64,000 bases of DNA from Raphanus sativus. Its lineage: Eukaryota > Streptophyta > Magnoliopsida > Brassicales > Brassicaceae. The first letter of the stretch is position 1. Each line of letters starts with the position of its first letter. Below, in pieces: positions 54,944-64,000 of this stretch. The position numbers and the translations under genes were made by a program. Under the pieces are notes generated by a model. The model searched no databases. It was not told the origin of the DNA and worked only from the letters and a program-made list of their open reading frames with translations. The stretch lies in the NCBI RefSeq assembly GCF_000801105.2, contig NC_079514.1, positions 23,538,293-23,602,292 of the forward strand. The letters are read 5' to 3'.

Positions 54944-57900
54944 CTCCCCATTGATCGACACATACGTTTCAGGGTCAGTAACATGCTCTTAAGTTGCCTC
55001 GTTAAAACCTTTCCAGGAAAACCCAGTGGGATAAAACCATAGATAAGGAAAAAGAGTACAACGCATGAACTTATGAATGGATGTCATAGACATGCGGACC
55101 TTGTGGATACATTTTACCAAACTTAGAGTTTTGGTGTTGCCTCATTAAAACCTTACCGGTAAAACCCAATTGGGACAAAAACCAGCAGGTGAAGGGAAAA
55201 GAGTACAACCTGTACCACTCCCCCTGAATTGTACCTCCGTGTAATGTCTTTCAACTGCTGTATAATTCATTTGAACTTGTTTCAGTGATCATGAGGTATA
55301 TATACTTATTAGTAATTCGTCCATTTCATAAAAATGATCAGTTATGTTCTATGGTTCTTGACCAGAACATATGGACTTTCTATGGGAGTATAAATCCATC
55401 TTGAAATGGATCTTGACTTTAAATATTTTCTGTACATCCTTGGTCTATTCGAATTTATAAAATTTGTTCATGAATATAATTAGTATATCCACGATTTGGA
55501 TCATATTATTGCACATTCCGTACTTAGAGGTTAACCAAAGTCCTTCATGAAACTTCTATGTAGCACACGCCAATAAAGCTTTCATGGACGGCTGGAAGCC
55601 TTCCTTTGGGTCAACATGCCGTTCCACCTTGCTTGGTGTCTTATGGTCGGATCATGACCTATGGAACGGGTCGGAATTGCCTAGAACCAAGGTGGTTTAA
55701 GGTCAGACTTGGATATGGATCCTTATGGTCATGAATCTGATGGATTCATCCCTTTTATTACTTTGAACATATCATATCCAGTTCTTGGTATGTTAGATCA
55801 TGGATCTCAATACATGTATGTGGCTGTGATCTTCATTTTATAGATCATTATGTTTTCATTACAGCCTGTCCGAGAATCAGTCGGACTTAATCATCCTTTC
55901 TTAGGTTATAAACACAAGGAATTTATGTCATATCTTATGGACTAATCTGAAATGTTCTTATAGAACTTTCTAACTAAGCATTTCTTAGTTTTATTATATG
56001 TGTATACACGCAGGCAGCTGCTTCTGTGATAGTCCATGAACAACGCAGGAACGATGTTGTTCTGTGAGATTCGTACTTCTCATATTTAGATCTTTTGATC
56101 TCTTAAATCTCAGGTCATATGCACCTTTATATATCCAGGGATTTATATATTGCCTACTGCGAATTTCTTATGTGTTTCTAGACATTATATTATGTTGTGC
56201 AGTAGCTATCACCACATAGGAATTTTATTTCCTTCTAATATGTTCCTTAGTCTCTGTGGATAACCTTGTGTAATAAAGCCATTCCTTGAATGCTCTATGC
56301 TTGGATATGGACGACCTCTACATGGTCATGTCCTTGATCTCACGGTTTCATTCATCACAAGACTCTTATGTCCCTTGGTTAGATGGTCTCCGCATCTCTT
56401 ATTCTTTACTTAGAACCCCACGTTCATTTCTTTATTTATTTTACGAGTACTCTCATGTGTGGGTTCGAGATCCTCTTTTATTTCTTATTCTCAAGTGCTT
56501 TCTCATATGCATTTCTATCACTTATGTGTGTGTATGTGTCGACACTTATATACTGTTCCATCGCGTTCTATCGCGTTCCTGACATGTTTTAAATCGATTT
56601 AGAGATTTTATTATCCAGGACCTTTGCTACCTTGTATCTTGGCGTCCCAAGCTACATGGTTTGGTACCTTAGATGTTCAGCTGGCCAGCATTTTTCTCTA
56701 TGTCTGGTCTGGTTTCTTTTAGTGAACTCGGATATGTCATTTCTGTGCACCTTTACTTTCATTTCCGAGGTTCCTTATTTTATGGAACGTATTGGTCTAT
56801 CTTTATAGACTCACTTATAGCAACTTTAATATGTCTCTACTAGGACATTCATTTTCGTGGTGCTAAGCTGGTTATGACATAGTCATCGGGTCTATACTGT
56901 CTGGCTATCATCTTGTATGATTTTTCTTTCTTTGTATGGACGTCCAAGATTATATTCTATGGTCCGAGGATCTTGCCAAGACAATGGTGATTCATACCAA
57001 TTCATTTTACTTATTCTTTCCAGCTTAATTGTTTTCTCATTTTAATGAATGTTGGATAGACGGATTCATCTTGTATAAATCCATGTACCTTGGCCATAAT
57101 CTAGTCACTCATGTTTGGCTCATGGTTTATTTTAAAATCGTAGGAGAAAACATATTACTTATCCAACATATATTCCCAATATTATCTCATTTCCTTATGA
57201 GATTCCATCCTAGACGGCACACATGTTTGTGGTGATCTATTTATAATATCTTAGGATGGTGTCTGGATCATGACCCGTAATCATTTTGAGATGAGAATAT
57301 CTATGCTTTACTTTAATTGCCTGATGCTTATACTTCAACTTGTATGAATAATTTGTTTATGTCCCATGTCTTGGACTACAATTTTCGAATTTCTATTCTG
57401 GTCCCAAGATTCGGATCTATGGCCAATGGCTCATTTAGATTCATTAAAGAATTCTGTCCGAGTAGGTCTATAGTATGGACATGTGCGGATTTGTCCTCAC
57501 TTCCATTTCATGGGCATACTATAATCTGTTAAAAATCTTGGGAATTAATCCATGTCCTTAACCAGATATCTTTGTGACCTCTGTATGGAGAGTCAGTGAA
57601 CTATAAGTTCATACTTGGTCGAGTGTTGTGGTATCCGACCAGAAAATACTACTGCGGACTGAGTCTCGACCACGACCATGGTAGGAACCACGATCACGGT
57701 TATTGTGGTTTCCATGTCCACGGTTGTTCGAGTCATTATTGTGGTTTAAAGGACAATGTTTCTGAGCTCTTATATCCAAAAGATTATGGTGTGTTCATGT
57801 ATCATAGGGTTATCCTCTCTCCCCTCATGAACATACTGTAATCTGTGGATGCTCATGACTTTTCATAAATTTTATAGTCTAAACCGTATAGGTTGTAATT

Positions 57901-58668
57901 CGAAATTTTTAATCAGGTTATCACGTTTTCTTTGGCTATCATGTTCATGTATGGTTTTACCATAAAATCATTTGTGTAAGGACACAAAATTATTATGCCA
58001 TTTTCGTGATACTTTTGGGACAGTGAAGCCTCATGAGTTTCCCTTGTGTTCATATGACACACGTGAGATTTATGGGAGAACTCTTTTGTGCCTTTAAATC
58101 TTTGCATCAGATTTTTAAATCCGGATGGCTAATCCGGTCATACCATTAAGTATAATTTCGTGGTCAACCTTACTGGTTACCAAATGCCATTGTTCCTTAT
58201 CATATTGATCATTTGCATAGTCTAGATCAACATGGAGAATTTATTCTCGATCATTTATACCTTTGGCAAATTTTCTTTTATATAATCAGAAAAGAACATT
58301 TCTGTCCTTAGCCCATTCGAAACCATTCAAAATAAATCAATGGGTCTTTCATTTTGAGTGAATAAAATCGTCCCCCTTTAGGGTAATGCCATAGGCGTGG
58401 TCTCTTTTAGACTCACTGATTTTCGAAATTTACTTGTCATTTTTCAATCAAAGATTGCAAGCAAATCAATTAAGATAAAAGAAAACTTTTATTAATGCTT
58501 TTATAAATTCAGGATGTCAAAAAATTTAAACAAAACCGGCCAGTCCATTATAACACCTTGGACATGGCTTACATTGATTTTCATTCAATGAATAGACCAA
58601 GCTCACAATTCATGTGAGTCCACCCGGATTCTTCATCAGCTTCAGGACATATTTCAATTGCTCGGTTC
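54944..58668 (-). pseudogene. Degenerate pol-like interior of the copia-type element
   Basis: No open frame of useful length on the coding strand. Near 57600-57740 a Gly/Arg/Asn/His-rich piece (NRGHGNHNNRDRGSYHGRGR) looks like the basic end of gag. Near 56620-56680 there is a faint likeness to the linker that follows copia integrase. I could not find YVDD or integrase motifs. It is either a badly decayed pol or non-coding filler. Confidence 0.45.
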
Positions 58669-59265
58669 TCATGGTATATCTCCACTAACTTCATCAAGTT
58701 TGTTGAGGTTATCTATCCTGTTCTGCTTCTTTTGCTCAAGAGCTAAAAGATATGAGAGAAGGTCGTAATAGGTTGTGAAACCTTTAGCCTTATGTGATAA
58801 CAACACTTCCTTTGAATGGAATGTGTCACGAGTTTTGTTTAACATATGCTCGTTTGTTATCACTTCACCACATAGTCTAAGACTACAGGTGATTCTCATA
58901 AGATCAGAGTGATAGTCATCCACGGATTCATAATCCTGGAACCTCAGAGCATTCCATTCTTTCGTGGACTTATATAATAATGGCTCTGAGAATTGGATAT
59001 TCAAACTTGACCAGAGAACATGAGGATCGTTGACATAGCTGTACTCATTTCTTAGATCCTCAACGAGATGATTTCGCATAATCATAATGGCTCTATGCCT
59101 TTCACACGCAAGGGTGTCATTTCCATATTTGATACACTTCCCGAGTCCTTTAGACTTTAAGTCGGCAGAAGTGTTCATAGCCCAATCTAGATAATTGTCT
59201 CCATTGAGATCAAGGGCATTATAATCCGAGTGTTGGAATCTCGACATCTGAATCATATCAAACAA
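58669..59265 (-). CDS. Copia-type gag (UBN2-like)
   Basis: 198 codons, with the likely true start a few residues in at MSRFQHSDYNALDLNG. The fold is the gag-polypeptide domain of plant copia elements: LDLNGDNYLDWAMN at the head, HLVEDLRNEYSYVNDPHVLW in the middle, then YHSDLMRITCSLRLCGEVIT and a C-terminal YLLALEQKKQNRIDNL. It would form the particle. The frame ends before the zinc knuckle; the Arg/Gly-rich remnant at 57600-57740 lies about 1 kb further on. Confidence 0.85.
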   Translation of the reverse strand: MFDMIQMSRFQHSDYNALDLNGDNYLDWAMNTSADLKSKGLGKCIKYGNDTLACERHRAIMIMRNHLVEDLRNEYSYVNDPHVLWSSLNIQFSEPLLYKSTKEWNALRFQDYESVDDYHSDLMRITCSLRLCGEVITNEHMLNKTRDTFHSKEVLLSHKAKGFTTYYDLLSYLLALEQKKQNRIDNLNKLDEVSGDIP

Positions 59266-59939
59266 TGATCAGTCAGTATCAGTGCATACATTTTCTCATG
59301 CCAGTCGGCTATGTAAAGGAACAATGCCATGCGCCCATTTTAGGCTGCCAAGACCATCCGGTCATCAAATAAAATCAAGAAGCCATACGGCTATGTTGTT
59401 CAGCAATATCAGTTCCATACTAATATAAACCTCAAGCCACACGGCTCTGGTTAAAACAAAACAAGACCTGGTTGGTTTTAAAACCGATATAATATAAGTG
59501 CATGGTCGATGTTTGTAGATTAGTATGAACAAGAACACAACTGGTTTTAAGGTTGGTTTAGCACTGTCCGGTTTTCAAAACCGGATAAGGATTATCAAAT
59601 CCTAGATTCAAGGGTTTGCTAAAGATTATATAATCCTATCAATCGATTTCTAATTCATGGAATTCTAATCCGATATCCTAGCAATTTGTTTCTATCAGGA
59701 TGTTCAATCAAACATTATGATCTCATGATTAGGGTTACCTTATCCTCCTATTGGGTTGACTGGTATTATAAATCAAGAGTTCATCTTGGTTAAACCTTAA
59801 ACACAAGAGTAAAGCAAGTTAGTATAAATTGAAACAAAATCGCCAAGAAAAAAAAAAAACAAGCTATAGAGAGTTGGCGGCTTAGTCTCTTGGTTAGGGT
59901 TTGGATCTTGATAAGGTCATGAATCAAGGCTGCTCTTGA

Positions 59940-60412
59940 GTTATATACCTTAAACACAAACGCAAATCAAGTTAGGTTAAAGATTAAACATAAATCTCAT
60001 AATAAAACAATGAAAAAAGATTAGGGTTTTGCGGCTTAGGGTTTTAGATCAGTTGACGGCGCGGCTTGTAACTGTCGTAGAGAACGCGTCTTAACACGGA
60101 TTGAGCTGAGGTCTGCGGCGTTGGATTCTCCTCTTCAATAGCTTCAAATTGATATGTCGCAAGTCTTTTGGATCGTTACGTTTTGGGAGAACGATCGATT
60201 TGAAGTTGAGTCAAAATTAGGGTTCTTGAGCAATTGACGGTGCACACTAAAACAGAGCGTGGTGGCGCGTCTCAGATCTGATCGACGCGAGGTTTCATGC
60301 TATGGATTCTTCTCTTCTAGATCTTCAGTTTGGTATGTGGCTCGTCTTCTGGTTCCTCGTGGTTAGGGAGATCGAGCTGTTTGAAGTCGGCGGCTAAACT
60401 AGGGTTTTCTAG
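59940..60412 (-). repeat. Diverged tandem duplication in the leader of the copia-type element
   Basis: Two copies of about 180 bp (about 60052-60231 and 60232-60412) share ttgacggcgc/ttgacggtgc, ggattctcctcttc/ggattcttctcttc and gggagaacgatcg/gggagatcgagc. A weaker third copy may lie just left. They are in the non-coding leader between primer site and gag. Confidence 0.6.
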
Positions 60413-60456
60413 GGTTTTAGATTAGCTTGGGTTTTATGAGTTTCGTGTTGATAACA

Positions 60457-60836
60457 TGTTGTAAATGGAAGTGATTTCGTGTTATTAATCTCGAGGACCG
60501 AAGGTCCATATTTATACAAGTTACAAATGAGATAAATCTAAATCCCATAACATAAGGGAATATAAAATCCTAATCTATCTATGATATGATAATCACTAAA
60601 TACATATGGATAAACATGAGTCTTTTTGATGTTTATCTTCTTGGACCGTCTCTATCTCTAACTCCATTGGTCCGCCATCTTCTAGTCTTCTCAGGCTGGG
60701 CTTGAGTCGGGCCTGGTCATGTCTGGTACGACATAGACTTGATCTGGTTCGATTCGTCCGGTTCGTCCAGAAATGGTTTGGTCCGGTCTGTCCGGTTTGG
60801 ACAGAAATCGGTCGATCACATAATATATTCACAACA
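60457..60836 (-). repeat. 5' LTR (minus-strand element)
   Basis: 380 bp, with a 5-bp insertion (actcc region near 60661) relative to the other LTR. Confidence 0.95.
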
Positions 60837-60841
60837 ATATA

Positions 60842-61808
60842 TTATTTATTCAACTATACATTTTATTTTAAGTTAACAATAAAAAGCTTAATAAACTAAA
60901 ACTAACAACCTTCCAATATTTTAGGGATTTCATAAATAAGAGTAACAATATATTGAATCCATCTTGTATTTAAATCACATATATATTAAAATTTCGAAAA
61001 GTCTGTTAAATTTTTTTTAACCGAGCTTAATTTTTTAAACTTATTTGTAAATATTTTAACTAATTTCGTGATTAGTTTTGAAATATTATTATACACTAAT
61101 ATATTCAGTTATAGTTTACAAAATGAAAAGTAAATATTGTATCATATTTTTATCAATTTATATAATCAAAATCAATTATATTAAACGAAAATTATAATGT
61201 TGATCTAAATAATTTAACAATATATTAATTTTCAAAAATGTATGTAAATATTTCACTAATTTTTTAATTACCAATAAAATATTGTTTTGCATTATATATA
61301 TGCAGTTATTATTTACAAAATTTAAAATAGAAGTTCTATCATACATTTATCTATTTTATAATCATAATCAATTATGTTAAAATAAAATTATTATATTGAA
61401 ATACATATGATAAATTTATATTAAATTGATAGATTATAAATTTTATTTTCATACATATAAAATATTTATGTTAAAAATATAATATGATGACAAACTACAA
61501 TACAAGCATGTATAAAAATCAACATATCTTAGATTTTTATATACAATAATATATTATGTAAATGAAGAAACTCAAAAATATTATTAAAATAAAATGCAGT
61601 TTTAAAGAACCAGTAAAAATTTAACAATTAAATACAAAATAATTATCAAATTTTTTTTCATGCACATATTAATTTGTTTTTAACTAAATGCAAATACAAT
61701 AATATAAATATGTAATAAGAAGAAACAAATACATACGATGGTTTTAAACATTTCACGACATGTAAACTATATTATTATATTTGAAATATTTAAAGAAAAA
61801 TTTCAATA
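60842..61808. other. AT-rich remainder of the interrupted Helitron or spacer
   Basis: Very AT-rich with no coding sequence. It continues the sequence broken at 54568. Confidence 0.5.
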
Positions 61809-62116
61809 TCGTATATATTAAAACAGAAGTTACAACCTCAATTCATGTGTTATTTTTAAAAACAAATTCCACACTAAAAATCAGTTATCATTCATTTATT
61901 ATTAATAATATCGCTTAATAATATATCACTCATAATATAACCATCAACTCCTATAAAACCGGATTGGTTAACAAACCAATATTTGATTCCTTACTAAATG
62001 TAATCCTATTATTATAATTTTGAATATTTGATTTTCTTTACATTATCGTCAATCCAAATATTTATATATATAAAATGAAAATCATTACCCGCACGGTTGT
62101 GCAACTCGAAATCTAG
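61809..62116 (+). mobile_element. Non-autonomous Helitron, 308 bp
   Basis: Begins TCGTATATATTAAAACAG with A on the left. It ends with a small hairpin (GCAC/GTGC, 62091-62102), ten bases and CTAG (62113-62116), with T on the right. No coding sequence. The start is the same family as at 54475. Confidence 0.78.
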
Positions 62117-62760
62117 TTATTGTTAAAATAACTAATAATTCATACAGCAATCTTTGATTATTTCCAAAGCATTTTTGTTCTTTCATTTCAGTCATAATTC
62201 CTATTGATGAGTACAGATCACTAGTCTTCTGTATTATTAATGCTTAAATAGTGCTATTTAGGTGTTTGGAAAGAAAACATTTATGATGGAAGTCACCTTT
62301 ATCTAGTTATTTTTATGTGTATTAGGAATCTTAAGTTCTGCAAAAAAATTATAATCGAATAAAGTACGTTGGATAATCATTGAGGTTATAAATTGTTGTT
62401 GTATTAAAAATACACCTAAAGATTCCTTAGCAACAAAAAAATGTTAGAAAAACAAACGAATCAAACTGTGAGTGAATCACTGGCGTCAAAAATATATAAA
62501 ACTGACTCCTTTTATCATAACAACTTTGAAAATAATACAAACAAAATGTATAATTCAAAAGTTGACAAAAATGTACAATTCAAAAATCCTAAGAAACTTT
62601 TCTCACAGTAAAAATAATTTTCTGCTCAAGCACTTGTTTGCATGGTTCTCTCTCCGTGTCGTCGATTCGTTTGTTTTCTCCAAATGAAATGGCTTTACCT
62701 AAAAAAAAATCGTTCTTCCGTGCTACAACATAACACGCAATCCTTTATAGATTATATAAA
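62117..62760. other. Intergenic spacer
   Basis: AT-rich; no gene or transposon end recognised. Confidence 0.5.
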
Positions 62761-62800
62761 GGAAAATTGGGGCCTATAACCATGAAAAAAACGGTAATTG
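62761..62800 (+). repeat. Candidate Mutator-like terminal inverted repeat
   Basis: GGAAAATTGGGGCCTATAAC begins a sequence like the GGGAAAATT-type ends of plant Mutator-like elements, and the DUF1985-type gene 1.1 kb to the right fits such cargo. The other end is outside the window. Confidence 0.35.
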
Positions 62801-63180
62801 GTAGAATAGCGTTTTAACCTAACGGATGTATACACGGCGTCTTATATATATAATATTACTATGATAACCTCTCTAATTTACCGGCTTACCTGCTAGAAAA
62901 ATAAAAAAAAAAAATATTTTTACCGCCCCAAATAAATCGTGTCCTTTCCCATTCCACACAACCTCTATTATCACTTTCTTCCTCCGTTGGTTTTTCCTTT
63001 CGATAATACCCAGCCGCAATTCTCCTTCCAACCGTTCACCTCTGCATGCAATCCCGTGAGCATCTCCGTCGTTCTCTCTTCTAATCTTTGGGGTGGTTCT
63101 AGTTTCGGCGGAGGGGAGTAAGACCGCCGGTGGTTATCTATTCCGTTAGAGTTGCTGTTTCTCCGATCTCTCACACCGCT

Positions 63181-63855
63181 GTAAGTTATTGCCTCTGTCT
63201 CTTTCATCTCTGTTTCTCTGATTTCAATTTTCCGATCTGCTCAAAATTAGGGTTTTAACTGGTTAAGACTGTATCATAGATCCTGTCGGAAACCATTATT
63301 CCAGTTAGTCAGTTCTGTCCTCGGAGATCGGACTTTCTCAAATAGATTTAGGATTTGAGTTTTCCTGGGTTGTTTGAGGGCTTCTTAAATTTGCATTGTT
63401 TCATGTCGATGATGTAAAATATGTGGAGGAGTAATTCATACGTAGAATATTATTCCTTAGAAATGATATGTCAATACACATAGTATGCTATTTAAGTTCT
63501 AGATTCCATTTCAAATGAAATAGTATTTGTAACCCACTCAACCATGGAATATAGTATAGCATCAATTTTTAACAAGTTTGATTTGCTGGAATTGGTGTTT
63601 GTGTGTGGTTTACTTAGTAGGTTCTTAATCTACGATATGATGTTCTTATTACTAACAAGTGGAATATTATGCATTTGACACCAACTGGAATAGTATAATA
63701 TTCATAATATTCCACTCCACATGGAATAGTACAATTGCGCAATATGATGTTCCATTCGTTTGCCGGTTCTTCCTTTGTTTAATTCATATTTATTTATATA
63801 TTGAATATGCCACTGTGAACCATCCTTACTCTTTCTCTATTTTTTCATTCTCCAG
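63181..63855 (+). other. 5'-UTR intron of the right-edge gene
   Basis: Donor CCGCT/gtaagt and acceptor ttctccag/GTTTGG, 675 bp. The leader before it is pyrimidine-rich (tctctctt, ctccgatctc) as in many plant 5' UTRs. The intron has several ggaatagta/ttccattt-type short repeats. Confidence 0.65.
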
Positions 63856-63862
63856 GTTTGGT

Positions 63863-64000
63863 ATGGACGAGATAGAGCTTCCATGTAGATTGTTTGAGAC
63901 AGGCTTTGAACCCACTGGCAAGAAAAAGGTTAACAACTATTTCCATCTCCGTTGGATTGAAGTGATAAAGGGTGCATTGGATGATGAGGACCTTGCGTTG
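63863..64000 (+). CDS. DUF1985-type protein, N-terminus only
   Basis: The ATG at 63863 lies seven bases after the intron acceptor and opens MDEIELPCRLFETGFEPTGK, then NNYFHLRWIEVIKGALDDED to the window edge. Proteins with this start continue into the DUF1985 domain in Brassicaceae genomes and often end in a Ulp1 protease domain, many of them in Mutator-like elements. The fragment at 12207 would be a later part of the same family. 46 codons are visible without a defect. The family call rests on recognised wording. Confidence 0.6.
   Translation, partial: MDEIELPCRLFETGFEPTGKKKVNNYFHLRWIEVIKGALDDEDLAL

Larger units (their letters stand above)
54569..60836 (-). mobile_element. Copia-type LTR element with gag only, young, non-autonomous
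   Basis: LTRs at 54569-54943 and 60457-60836 are flanked by perfect 5-bp target duplications (ATATA at 54564-54568 and 60837-60841). A polypurine tract (minus strand TGGGGAG, next to 54943) and a degenerate primer site (minus strand TGTTATCAACACG, next to 60457) set the orientation as minus. The LTRs differ at about six bases plus one 5-bp indel by hand comparison. Apart from gag no long open frame is left on the minus strand. Confidence 0.92.

Noticed and set aside
54745..54984. Small minus-strand protein, also at 60596-60832, apparently conserved
   Set aside because: Both lie in the two LTRs of one element, so the likeness is LTR identity, not protein conservation.
56286..57841. Plus-strand membrane-like small proteins in the copia-type interior
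   Set aside because: Hydrophobic T-rich translations opposite to the coding strand, no recognisable start context or homology.

Overview
This window is a transposon-dense piece of a flowering-plant nuclear genome, almost certainly from the Brassicaceae and most likely Brassica or a close relative. The signs are a UDP-glycosyltransferase very close to Arabidopsis UGT75B, Athila-type retrotransposons with the characteristic Asp-tRNA primer site, tRNA-derived SINEs, Arabidopsis-like Helitron ends, DUF1985 gene modules and a CC-NBS-LRR pseudogene of the RPS5/RPS2 type. A run of 100 N at 34901-35000 is an assembly gap.

Layout. 1-3342: the 5' half of a Ty3/gypsy element on the minus strand, with an open gag-pol frame running off the left edge. 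5586-10420, perhaps to about 12060: a decayed autonomous Helitron on the minus strand. 12112-13271: a DUF1985-type gene fragment carrying a SINE. 13272-14901: an Athila LTR and gag start, cut by the 3' LTR and antisense gene of a Tat-like element (14902-17430). Then come a CACTA terminus (to 18094), a transposed fragment of an AP-1 mu-adaptin gene (18120-18760), and a CC-NBS-LRR pseudogene (minus, 19148-26640) split by a 6.1-kb Ty1/copia element (19842-25937). A 1.06-kb non-autonomous Helitron (26829-27892) follows. The only convincing intact host gene is the UGT75B-like gene (minus, 28141-29556).

30617-34900 is an L1-type LINE on the minus strand with a nearly open ORF2. After the gap, 35001-44494 is a non-autonomous Athila-like element (minus) with gag, protease and a large unknown protein, but no recognisable reverse transcriptase or integrase. 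44495-53271 is a Tat-lineage Ty3/gypsy element (plus) with gag end, protease, RT, two RNase H domains and integrase, all broken, plus a spliced antisense gene between pol and its 3' LTR. 54441-62116 holds Helitron ends in tandem, one Helitron interrupted by a complete copia-type LTR element (54569-60836, minus) with 5-bp target duplications, and a complete 308-bp Helitron. 62761-64000 is the 5' end of a second DUF1985-type gene, possibly inside a Mutator-like element.

Three points stand out. First, the Athila family carries about forty copies of the palindrome TCGATCGA, most in pairs or runs spaced exactly 24 bp. The spacing holds in non-coding LTRs as well as in gag and the unknown protein, where it makes an eight-residue Ser-Ile/Thr-Asp repeat. 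Second, two different Tat-like elements each carry an antisense, TATA-led gene beside the 3' LTR, one with clear GT-AG introns. Third, two elements look as if they moved recently although they cannot encode their own replication: the Athila-like one (similar LTRs) and the copia one (near-identical LTRs and perfect target duplications).
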